Assembly (NCBI GenBank): GCA_034096865.1 | Contig: JAWQFJ010014990.1 | Coordinates: 1 to 13,764 of the forward strand | From: Theodoxus fluviatilis | Lineage: Eukaryota > Mollusca > Gastropoda > Cycloneritida > Neritidae | Reading direction: 5' to 3' | DNA length: 13,764 nt | Part shown: positions 1-8,760 of the stretch, in pieces | Layout: every line of letters begins with the position of its first letter | Position numbering within the stretch: position 1 is the stretch's first letter | Made by a program: the position numbers and the translations under genes | The notes under the pieces: generated by a model | What the model was told of the DNA's origin: nothing | Databases searched by the model: none | Seen by the model: the letters and a program-made list of their open reading frames with translations, nothing else

Positions 1-586
1 GAATTGATGGGCCGGAATTGATGGGCCGGAATTGATGGGGCCGGAATTGATGGGCCGGAATTGATGGGGCCGGAATTGATGGGCCGGAATTGATGGGGCC
101 GGAATTGATGGGGCCGGAATTGATGGGGCCGGAATTGATGGGGCCGGAATTGATGGGCCGGAATTGATGGGCCGGAATTGATGGGGCCGGAATTGATGGG
201 GCCGGAATTGATGGGGCCGGAATTGATGGGGCCGGAATTGATGGGGCCGGAATTGATGGGCCGGAATTGATGGGGCCGGAATTGATGGGGCCGGAATTGA
301 TGGGCCGGAATTGATGGGCCGGAATTGATGGGGCCGGAATTGATGGGGCCGGAATTGATGGGGCCGGAATTGATGGGGCCGGAATTGATGGGGCCGGAAT
401 TGATGGGGCCGGAATTGATGGGGCCGGAATTGATGGGCCGGAATTGATGGGGCCGGAATTGATGGGGCCGGAATTGATGGGGCCGGAATTGATGGGGCCG
501 GAATTGATGGGCCGGAATTGATGGGGCCGGAATTGATGGGGCCGGAATTGATGGGGCCGGAATTGATGGGGCCGGAATTGATGGGC
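1..586. repeat. Mixed domain of G units and 14-mers
   Basis: This stretch holds only GGGG 15-mers and GGG 14-mers, with no A units and no clear substitutions. The 14-mers are scattered singly or in pairs, so no plus-strand frame stays open for long. Nothing gene-like is present. Confidence 0.9.
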
Positions 587-616
587 CGGTAATGAATGGG
601 CCGGATTTTAATGGGC
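587..616. repeat. Degenerate pair of 15-base units
   Basis: Two adjacent units read GGTAATGAATGGGCC and GGATTTTAATGGGCC in place of the canonical GGAATTGATGGGGCC. Both keep 15 bases and the GGGCC end but carry clustered changes in the AATTGAT half. This is one of the two most divergent spots in the array, the other being 10665-10690. The TTA at 608-610 is one of the few minus-strand stop codons in the window. It may be a relic of an old array edge or an ancestral unit, but that is inference. Confidence 0.8.
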
Positions 617-1098
617 CGGAATTGATGGGGCCGGAATTGATGGGGCCGGAATTGATGGGGCCGGAATTGATGGGGCCGGAATTGATGGGACCGGAATTGA
701 TGGGACCGGAATTGATGGGCCGGAATTGATGGGACCGGAATTGATGGGGCCGGAATTGATGGGACCGGAATTGATGGGCCGGAATTGATGGGACCGGAAT
801 TGATGGGGCCGGAATTGATGGGCCGGAATTGATGGGGCCGGAATTGATGGGACCGGAATTGATGGGCCGGAATTGATGGGGCCGGAATTGATGGGGCCGG
901 AATTGATGGGGCCGGAATTGATGGGGCCGGAATTGATGGGGCCGGAATTGATGGGGCCGGAATTGATGGGGCCGGAATTGATGGGCCGGAATTGATGGGG
1001 CCGGAATTGATGGGGCCGGAATTGATGGGGCCGGAATTGATGGGGCCGGAATTGATGGGGCCGGAATTGATGGGGCCGGAATTGATTGGGCCGGAATT
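617..1098. repeat. Mixed domain; first A units appear and GATT variant at 1084-1087
   Basis: G units and 14-mers continue here. Isolated A units (GGGACC) appear from about 685 to 870, often alternating with G units or 14-mers. From about 865 to 1084 nearly all units are G 15-mers, with one 14-mer near 981. The last unit carries ATG to ATT at base 1087, a rare variant seen five times in the window (near 1087, 2407, 4673, 12343 and 13407). Confidence 0.85.
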
Positions 1099-1459
1099 GA
1101 TGGGACCGGAATTGATGGGACCGGAATTGATGGGACCGGAATTGATGGGACCGGAATTGATGGGACCGGAATTGATGGGACCGGAATTGATGGGACCGGA
1201 ATTGATGGGACCGGAATTGATGGGACCGGAATTGATGGGACCGGAATTGATGGGACCGGAATTGATGGGACCGGAATTGATGGGACCGGAATTGATGGGA
1301 CCGGAATTGATGGGACCGGAATTGATGGGACCGGAATTGATGGGACCGGAATTGATGGGACCGGAATTGATGGGACCGGAATTGATGGGACCGGAATTGA
1401 TGGGACCGGAATTGATGGGGCCGGAATTGATGGGACCGGAATTGATGGGCCGGAATTGA
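992..1459 (+). other. Array-borne open frame, 155 codons of MGPEL repeat; not considered a gene
   Basis: The frame opens at a TTG directly after a 14-mer and reads MGPEL pentapeptides through consecutive 15-mers. It ends at the TGA created when the 14-mer near 1447 shifts frame, giving the terminal Met-Gly-Arg-Asn. There is no separate leader, promoter or ribosome-binding context apart from the repeat itself. It has one substitution (Met to Ile, at the 1087 variant). The frame is a consequence of the 15-base period. Confidence 0.85.
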
Positions 1460-1606
1460 TGGGACCGGAATTGATGGGACCGGAATTGATGGGACCGGAA
1501 TTGATGGGACCGGAATTGATGGGACCGGAATTGATGGGACCGGAATTGATGGGACCGGAATTGATGGGACCGGAATTGATGGGACCGGAATGATGGGACC
1601 GGAATT
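1099..1606. repeat. Homogeneous A-unit block (GGGACC)
   Basis: Twenty-one consecutive A units carry the diagnostic A every 15 bases from 1105 to 1405. A single G unit (G at 1420), one A unit and one 14-mer follow, then nine more A units from 1464 to 1584 and a last A unit at 1598 whose preceding unit has lost a T (GGAATGATGGG). Length variation is almost absent while A units run. The block looks like the local expansion of one G-to-A mutant unit. In the ATG-GGA-CCG-GAA-TTG reading the G/A change is a silent Gly codon change; in the other open frame it changes Ala to Thr. Confidence 0.9.
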
Positions 1607-2680
1607 GATGGGCCGGAATTGATGGGACCGGAATTGATGGGGCCGGAATTGATGGGCCGGAATTGATGGGGCCGGAATTGATGGGGCCGGAATTGATGGG
1701 GCCGGAATTGATGGGGCCGGAATTGATGGGGCCGGAATTGATGGGGCCGGAATTGATGGGGCCGGAATTGATGGGGCCGGAATTGATGGGGCCGGAATTG
1801 ATGGGCCGGAATTGATGGGGCCGGAATTGATGGGACCGGAATTGATGGGCCGGAATTGATGGGGCCGGAATTGATGGGACCGGAATTGATGGGCCGGAAT
1901 TGATGGGGCCGGAATTGATGGGGCCGGAATTGATGGGCCGGAATTGATGGGGCCGGAATTGATGGGGCCGGAATTGATGGGGCCGGAATTGATGGGGCCG
2001 GAATTGATGGGCCGGAATTGATGGGGCCGGAATTGATGGGGCCGGAATTGATGGGGCCGGAATTGATGGGACCGGAATTGATGGGACCGGAATTGATGGG
2101 ACCGGAATTGATGGGACCGGAATTGATGGGCCGGAATTGATGGGCCGGAATTGATGGGGCCGGAATTGATGGGGCCGGAATTGATGGGCCGGAATTGATG
2201 GGGCCGGAATTGATGGGCCGGAATTGATGGGGCCGGAATTGATGGGGCCGGAATTGATGGGCCGGAATTGATGGGGCCGGAATTGATGGGGCCGGAATTG
2301 ATGGGCCGGAATTGATGGGGCCGGAATTGATGGGGCCGGAATTGATGGGGCCGGAATTGATGGGGCCGGAATTGATGGGGCCGGAATTGATGGGGCCGGA
2401 ATTGATTGGGCCGGAATTGATGGGGCCGGAATTGATGGGGCCGGAATTGATGGGACCGGAATTGATGGGACCGGAATTGATGGGACCGGAATTGATGGGA
2501 CCGGAATTGATGGGACCGGAATTGATGGACCGGAATTGATGGGACCGGAATTGATGGGGCCGGAATTGATGGGGCCGGAATTGATGGGGCCGGAATTGAT
2601 GGGGCCGGAATTGATGGGGCCGGAATTGATGGGGCCGGAATTGATGGGGCCGGAATTGATGGGCCGGAATTGATGGGGCC

Positions 2681-2705
2681 GGAATTGCTGGGTCCGGATT
2701 TGATG
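2681..2705. repeat. Variant unit pair (GCTGGGTCC, then GGATTTGATGG)
   Basis: One unit carries GAT to GCT and GGGCC to GGTCC; the next carries GGAATT to GGATTT. Three substitutions in two neighbouring units stand out in a region otherwise varied only by G-run length. The GCT change here is isolated, unlike the 16-copy GCT block at 8521-8760. Confidence 0.8.
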
Positions 2706-2999
2706 GGGCCGGAATTGATGGGGCCGGAATTGATGGGGCCGGAATTGATGGGGCCGGAATTGATGGGCCGGAATTGATGGGGCCGGAATTGATGGGACCG
2801 GAATTGATGGGACCGGAATTGATGGGACCGGAATTGATGGGACCGGAATTGATGGGACCGGAATTGATGGGGCCGGAATTGATGGGGCCGGAATTGATGG
2901 GGCCGGAATTGATGGGCCGGAATTGATGGGGCCGGAATTGATGGGGCCGGAATTGATGGGGCCGGAATTGATGGGCCGGAATTGATGGGGCCGGAATTG

Positions 3000-3000
3000 N
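3000..3000. other. Undetermined base (N)
   Basis: The base replaces the A of GATGGGG in an otherwise canonical unit. It marks a low-confidence consensus position, possibly mixed reads from different copies. The unit register is unaffected, and no value of N creates a minus-strand stop codon. Confidence 0.99.
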
Positions 3001-3176
3001 TGGGGCCGGAATTGATGGGCCGGAATTGATGGGGCCGGAATTGATGGGGCCGGAATTGATGGGGCCGGAATTGATGGGGCCGGAATTGATGGGGCCGGAA
3101 TTGATGGGGCCGGAATTGATGGGGCCGGAATTGAGGGGGCCGGAATTGATGGGGCCGGAATTGATGGGCCGGAATT

Positions 3177-3371
3177 GATGGGACCGGAATTGATGGGACC
3201 GGAATTGATGGGACCGGAATTGATGGGACCGGAATTGATGGGACCGGAATTGATGGGACCGGAATTGATGGGACCGGAATTGATGGGCCCGGAATTGATG
3301 GGACCGGAATTGATGGGGCCGGAATTGATGGGACCGGAATTGATGGGGCCGGAATTGATGGGACCGGAATT
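3177..3371. repeat. A-rich block alternating with G units at its end
   Basis: Seven A units in a row (3177 to about 3281) are followed by one unit with GGGCCC, then A and G units in strict alternation until about 3371. The alternation looks like a two-unit dimer that was itself duplicated. No length variants interrupt the block, so a 70-codon MGPEL frame at 3175-3387 is open until the next 14-mer. Confidence 0.82.
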
Positions 3372-3652
3372 GATGGGCCGGAATTGATGGGGCCGGAATT
3401 GATGGGGCCGGAATTGATGGGGCCGGAATTGATGGGGCCGGAATTGATGGGGCCGGAATTGATGGGGCCGGAATTGATGGGCCGGAATTGATGGGCCGGA
3501 ATTGATGGGGCCGGAATTGATGGGGCCGGAATTGATGGGCCGGAATTGATGGGGCCGGAATTGATGGGGCCGGAATTGATGGGGCCGGAATTGATGGGGC
3601 CGGAATTGATGGGGCCGGAATTGATGGGGCCGGAATTGATGGGGCCGGAATT
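3372..3652. repeat. G-unit/14-mer domain
   Basis: Canonical G units with a few 14-mers (near 3371, 3480, 3494 and 3536). No substitutions or gene-like content are seen. Confidence 0.85.
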
Positions 3653-4106
3653 GATGGGACCGGAATTGATGGGACCGGAATTGATGGGACCGGAATTGAT
3701 GGGACCGGAATTGATGGGACCGGAATTGATGGGACCGGAATTGATGGGACCGGAATTGATGGGACCGGAATTGATGGGACCGGAATTGATGGGACCGGAA
3801 TTGATGGGACCGGAATTGATGGGACCGGAATTGATGGGACCGGAATTGATGGGACCGGAATTGATGGGACCGGAATTGATGGGACCGGAATTGATGGGAC
3901 CGGAATTGATGGGACCGGAATTGATGGGACCGGAATTGATGGGGACGGGAATTGATGGGACCGGAATTGATGGGGACCGGAATTGATGGGACCGGAATTG
4001 ATGGGACCGGAATTGATGGGACCGGAATTGATGGGACCGGAATTGATGGGGACCGGAATTGATGGGGCCGGAATTGATGGGACCGGAATTGATGGGGACC
4101 GGAATT
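3653..4106. repeat. A-unit block ending in a cluster of 16-base units
   Basis: Nineteen consecutive A units (diagnostic A at 3659 to 3929) are followed by a mixed tail in which four units have 16 bases, starting at 3938, 3969, 4045 and 4091. Three of these read GATGGGGACC, as if a G unit and an A unit had been joined with both extra bases kept. The first reads GATGGGGACGGG. Almost all 16-mers in the window are here; isolated ones occur near 7503 and 9487. Each 16-mer shifts the plus reading frame by +1, from MGPEL to the D-G-T/A-G-I frame. Confidence 0.88.
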
Positions 4107-4390
4107 GATGGGGCCGGAATTGATGGGGCCGGAATTGATGGGGCCGGAATTGATGGGGCCGGAATTGATGGGGCCGGAATTGATGGGGCCGGAATTGATG
4201 GGGCCGGAATTGATGGGGCCGGAATTGATGGGGCCGGAATTGATGGGCCGGAATTGATGGGGCCGGAATTGATGGGGCCGGAATTGATGGGGCCGGAATT
4301 GATGGGGCCGGAATTGATGGGGCCGGAATTGATGGGGCCGGAATTGATGGGGCCGGAATTGATGGGGCCGGAATTGATGGGGCCGGAATT
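4107..4390. repeat. G-unit run
   Basis: Canonical G 15-mers with a single 14-mer near 4242. This 14-mer moves the D-G-A-G-I reading back into MGPEL, so the plus-strand frame at 4059-4586 (175 codons) stays open while changing peptide register. That frame begins at a TTG and ends at a 14-mer TGA, and I do not regard it as a gene. Confidence 0.87.
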
Positions 4391-4555
4391 GATGGGACCG
4401 GAATTGATGGGACCGGAATTGATGGGACCGGAATTGATGGGACCGGAATTGATGGGCCCGGAATTGATGGGACCGGAATTGATGGGACCGGAATTGATGG
4501 GACCGGAATTGATGGGACCGGAATTGATGGGACCGGAATTGATGGGACCGGAATT
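4391..4555. repeat. A-unit block, 11 units
   Basis: Eleven 15-mers lie between G runs. All are A units except one with GGGCCC near 4453, which also lies inside an A run. There are no length variants. Confidence 0.86.
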
Positions 4556-6735
4556 GATGGGGCCGGAATTGATGGGCCGGAATTGATGGGCCGGAATTGA
4601 TGGGACCGGAATTGATGGGACCGGAATTGATGGGACCGGAATTGATGGGCCGGAATTGATGGGCCGGAATTGATTGGGCCGGAATTGATGGGACCGGAAT
4701 TGATGGGGCCGGAATTGATGGGGCCGGAATTGATGGGGCCGGAATTGATGGGGCCGGAATTGATGGGCCGGAATTGATGGGGCCGGAATTGATGGGGCCG
4801 GAATGATGGGGCCGGAATTGATGGGCCGGAATTGATGGGCCGGAATTGATGGGGCCGGAATTGATGGGCCGGAATTGATGGGGCCGGAATTGATGGGCCG
4901 GAATTGATGGGCCGGAATTGATGGGGCCGGAATTGATGGGGCCGGAATTGATGGGGCCGGAATTGATGGGGCCGGAATTGATGGGCCGGAATTGATGGGG
5001 CCGGAATTGATGGGGCCGGAATTGATGGGGCCGGAATTGATGGGGCCGGAATTGATGGGGCCGGAATTGATGGGCCGGAATTGATGGGGCCGGAATTGAT
5101 GGGGCCGGAATTGATGGGCCGGAATTGATGGGCCGGAATTGATGGGGCCGGAATTGATGGGCCGGAATTGATGGGGCCGGAATTGATGGGACCGGAATTG
5201 ATGGGCCGGAATTGATGGGGCCGGAATTGATGGGACCGGAATTGATGGGGCCGGAATTGATGGGGCCGGAATTGATGGGGCCGGAATTGATGGGGCCGGA
5301 ATTGATGGGGCCGGAATTGATGGGCCGGAATTGATGGGGCCGGAATTGATGGGGCCGGAATTGATGGGGCCGGAATTGATGGGCCGGAATTGATGGGCCG
5401 GAATTGATGGGACCGGAATTGATGGGCCGGAATTGATGGGACCGGAATTGATGGGCCGGAATTGATGGGGCCGGAATTGATGGGCCGGAATTGATGGGGC
5501 CGGAATTGATGGGGCCGGAATTGATGGGCCGGAATTGATGGGGCCGGAATTGATGGGCCGGAATTGATGGGCCGGAATTGATGGGACCGGAATTGATGGG
5601 GCCGGAATTGATGGGCCGGAATTGATGGGGCCGGAATTGATGGGGCCGGAATTGATGGGGCCGGAATTGATGGGGCCGGAATGATGGGCCGGAATTGATG
5701 GGCCGGAATTGATGGGGCCGGAATTGATGGGGCCGGAATTGATGGGGCCGGAATTGATGGGCCGGAATTGATGGGCCGGAATTGATGGGACCGGAATTGA
5801 TGGGCCGGAATTGATGGGCCGGAATTGATGGGGCCGGAATTGATGGGCCGGAATTGATGGGGCCGGAATTGATGGGGCCGGAATTGATGGGGCCGGAATT
5901 GATGGGGCCGGAATTGATGGGGCCGGAATTGATGGGGCCGGAATTGATGGGGCCGGAATTGATGGGCCGGAATTGATGGGGCCGGAATTGATGGGGCCGG
6001 AATTGATGGGCCGGAATTGATGGGGCCGGAATTGATGGGGCCGGAATTGATGGGCCGGAATTGATGGGGCCGGAATTGATGGGCCGGAATTGATGGGGCC
6101 GGAATTGATGGGGCCGGAATTGATGGGCCGGAATTGATGGGGCCGGAATTGATGGGGCCGGAATTGATGGGGCCGGAATTGATGGGCCGGAATTGATGGG
6201 CCGGAATTGATGGGGCCGGAATTGATGGGCCGGAATTGATGGGCCGGAATTGATGGGGCCGGAATTGATGGGACCGGAATTGATGGGACGGAATTGATGG
6301 GACCGGAATTGATGGGACCGGAATTGATGGGCCGGAATTGATGGGCCGGAATTGATGGGGCCGGAATTGATGGGGCCGGAATTGATGGGCCGGAATTGAT
6401 GGGGCCGGAATTGATGGGGCCGGAATTGATGGGACCGGAATTGATGGGACCGGAATTGATGGGACCGGAATTGATGGGGCCGGAATTGATGGGGCCGGAA
6501 TTGATGGGCCGGAATTGATGGGGCCGGAATTGATGGGGCCGGAATTGATGGGGCCGGAATTGATGGGCCGGAATTGATGGGCCGGAATTGATGGGCCGGA
6601 ATTGATGGGGCCGGAATTGATGGGGCCGGAATTGATGGGGCCGGAATTGATGGGGCCGGAATTGATGGGGCCGGAATTGATGGGGCCGGAATTGATGGGG
6701 CCGGAATTGATGGGGCCGGAATTGATGGGCCGGAA
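4556..6735. repeat. Long domain rich in 14-mers
   Basis: About 2.2 kb in which 14-mers are interspersed among G units at high density. Only brief A patches occur (near 4609-4650, 6265-6310 and 6430-6475). Other variants are rare: ATG to ATT at about 4673, T-loss units (GGAATGATG) near 4801 and 5681, and a GGGACGG unit near 6286. Frequent 14-mers close every plus-strand frame within a few units, so no long open frame exists here. No gene is visible. Confidence 0.88.
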
Positions 6736-6917
6736 TTGATGGGGCCGGAATTGATGGGGCCGGAATTGATGGGGCCGGAATTGATGGGGCCGGAATTGAT
6801 GGGGCCGGAATTGATGGGGCCGGAATTGATGGGGCCGGAATTGATGGGGCCGAAATTGATGGGGCCGGAATTGATGGGGCCGGAATTGATGGGGCCGGAA
6901 TTGATGGGGCCGGAATT

Positions 6918-7457
6918 GATGGGACCGGAATTGATGGGACCGGAATTGATGGGACCGGAATTGATGGGACAGGAATTGATGGGACCGGAATTGATGGGAC
7001 CGGAATTGATGGGACCGGAATTGATGGGACCGGAATTGATGGGACCGGAATTGATGGGACCGGAATTGATGGGACTGGAATTGATGGGACCGGAAATGAT
7101 GGGACCGGAATTCATGGGACCGGAATTCCTGGGACCGGAATTCATGAGACCGGAATTCATGGGACCGGAATTCATGGGACCGGAATTGATGGGACCGGAA
7201 TTGATGGGACCGGAATTGATGGGACCGGAATTGAGGGGACCGGAATTGATGGGACCGGAATTGATGGGACCGGAATTGAGGGGACCGGAATTGATGGGAC
7301 CGGAATTGAGGGGACCGGAATTGAGGGGACCGGAATTGAGGGGACCGGAATTGATGGGACCGGAATTGAGGGGACCGGAATTGAGGGGACCGGAATTGAG
7401 GGGACCGGAATTGAGGGGACCGGAATTGATGGGACCGGAATTGATGGGACCGGAATT
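6918..7457. repeat. Variant block copy 1: A units with TTC and AGG variants
   Basis: Thirty-six 15-base A units in strict register. In order it holds canonical A units, a CTGG unit (T at 7076), GGAAATGATG (7096), a cluster of GAATTC units (C at 7113, 7128 with CCT, 7143 with GAGACC, 7158 and 7173), then mixed ATG and AGG units from 7235 to 7415. Most of this order recurs 735 bases downstream. The TTC change creates an EcoRI-type GAATTC in each unit and puts TGA on the minus strand. Confidence 0.93.
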
Positions 7458-7667
7458 GATGGGGCCGGAATTGATGGGGCCGGAATTGAGGGGGCCGGAA
7501 TTGATGGGGCCAGTAATTGATGGGGCCGGAATTGATGGGGCCGGAATTGATGGGGCCGGAATTGATGGGGCCGGAATTGATGGGGCCGGAATTGATGGGG
7601 CCGGAATTGATGGGGCCGGAATTGATGGGGCCGGAATTGATGGGGCCGGAATTGATGGGGCCGGATT
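7458..7667. repeat. G-unit spacer between the duplicated blocks
   Basis: About fourteen G units separate the two variant blocks. The third carries AGG at 7490. The fourth is a 16-mer with CCAGTAATT near 7511, and a T-loss 14-mer (GGATTGATGG) lies at about 7664. The +1 and -1 length changes cancel, so the blocks stay in the same 15-base register. Confidence 0.88.
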
Positions 7668-8147
7668 GATGGGACCAGAATTGATGGGACCGGAATTGAT
7701 GGGACCGGAATTGATGGGACCGGAATTGATGGGACCGGAATTGATGGGACCGGAATTGATGGGACCGGAAATGATGGGACCGGAATTGATGGGACCGGAA
7801 TTGATGGGACTGGAATTGATGGGACCGGAAATGATGGGACCGGAATTCATGGGACCGGAATTCCTGGGACCGGAATTCATGAGACCGGAATTCATGGGAC
7901 CGGAATTGATGGGACCGGAATTGATGGGACCGGAATTGATGGGACCGGAATTGATGGGACCGGAATTGAGGGGACCGGAATTGAAAGGACCGGAATTGAG
8001 GGGACCGGAATTGAGGGGACCGGAATTGAGGGGACCGCAATTGAGGGGACCGGAATTGAGGGGACCGGAATTGAGGGGACCAGAATTGAGGGGACCGGAA
8101 TTGAGGGGACCGGAATTGAGGGGACCGGAATTGAGGGGACCGGAATT
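7668..8147. repeat. Variant block copy 2: A units with TTC and AGG variants
   Basis: Thirty-two 15-base units repeat the variant order of 6918-7457 at an offset of 735 bases (49 units): CTGG at 7811, AATG at 7831, TTC at 7848, TTC-CT at 7863, TTC with GAGACC at 7878-7882, TTC at 7893, first AGG at 7970. Differences from copy 1 include an extra AATG unit at 7771, absence of the last TTC unit, a GAAAGG unit at 7985 and nearly uniform AGG units from 8000 to 8135. The AGG run appears more homogenised than in copy 1. Confidence 0.93.
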
Positions 8148-8385
8148 GATGGGGCCGGAATTGATGGGGCCGGAATTGATGGGCCGGAATTGATGGGGCC
8201 GGAATTGATGGGGCCGGAATTGATGGGGCCGGAATTGATGGGGCCGAATTGATGGGGCCGGAATTGATGGGGCCGGAATTGATGGGGCCGGAATTGATGG
8301 GGCCGGAATTGATGGGGCCGGAATTGATGGGGCCGGAATTGATGGGGCCGGAATTGATGGGGCCGGAATTGATGGGGCCGGAATT
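8148..8385. repeat. G-unit run with two short units
   Basis: Canonical G 15-mers, with a 14-mer near 8178 and a unit with one G lost from CCGG (GGGCCGAATT) at 8241-8250. The second of these resets the frame and opens the next array frame. Confidence 0.86.
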
Positions 8386-8520
8386 GATGGGACCGGAAGT
8401 GATGGGACCGGAATTGATGGGACCGGAATTGATGGGACCGGAAGTGATGGGACCGGAATATATGGGACCGGAATTGATAGGACCGGCAATGATGGGACCG
8501 GCAATGATGGGACCGGAATT
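8386..8520. repeat. Diverse A-unit variants
   Basis: Nine A-type units in which several have different substitutions: GGAAGTGATG (twice, near 8398 and 8443), GGAATATATGG (near 8458), GATAGG (near 8478) and GGCAATGATG (8486 and 8501). Register is kept at 15 bases. The CAA triplets here give TTG triplets on the minus strand. This is the most substitution-dense stretch without length change. Confidence 0.88.
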
Positions 8521-8760
8521 GCTGGGACCGGAATTGCTGGGACCGGAATTGCTGGGCCCGGAATTGCTGGGACCGGAATTGCTGGGACCGGAATTGCTGG
8601 GACCGGAATTGCTGGGACCGGAATTGCTGGGACCGGAATTGCTGGGACCGGAATTGCTGGGACCGGAATTGCTGGGACCGGAATTGCTGGGACCGGAATT
8701 GCTGGGACCGGAATTGCTGGGACCGGAATTGCTGGGACCGGAATTGCTGGGACCGGAATT
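8521..8760. repeat. Sixteen consecutive GCTGGGACC units
   Basis: Every unit from 8521 to 8746 begins GCT where the canonical unit begins GAT, at exact 15-base spacing. One of them (8551) also has GGGCCC. Another GCT unit stands at 8791 after two GAT units. Isolated GCT units also occur near 2687 and 9728. A single A-to-C change amplified sixteen-fold is the simplest explanation. Confidence 0.95.

Larger units (their letters stand above)
1607..3176. repeat. Mixed domain with short A patches
   Basis: G units and 14-mers are interspersed, with short A-unit patches around 2069-2125, 2450-2550 and 2799-2865. Variants include ATG to ATT at 2407, a doubly changed unit pair at 2681-2705, an undetermined base at 3000 and an isolated ATG to AGG change at 3135. 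A 75-codon MGPEL frame at 2312-2539 lies here and is again bounded by a 14-mer on one side and a one-base-short unit on the other. No gene is visible. Confidence 0.87.
6736..8193 (+). other. Longest plus-strand array frame, 485 codons of MGPEL-type repeat; doubtful as a gene
   Basis: The frame opens at a TTG just after a 14-mer and closes at the TGA of the next frame-shifting 14-mer. Most of it reads MGPEL. Substitutions give RGPEL (ATG to AGG), PEF for PEL (TTG to TTC) and single Lys, Gln and Leu changes. A 16-mer near 7503 moves reading into about ten D-G-A-G-I units, and a compensating 14-mer near 7653 brings MGPEL back. There is no signal peptide, unique domain or non-repeat terminus. Most changes other than GGG/GGA alter the amino acid, which argues against selection on protein. 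It is the best-preserved plus frame in the window, but a coding role is unsupported. Confidence 0.8.
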
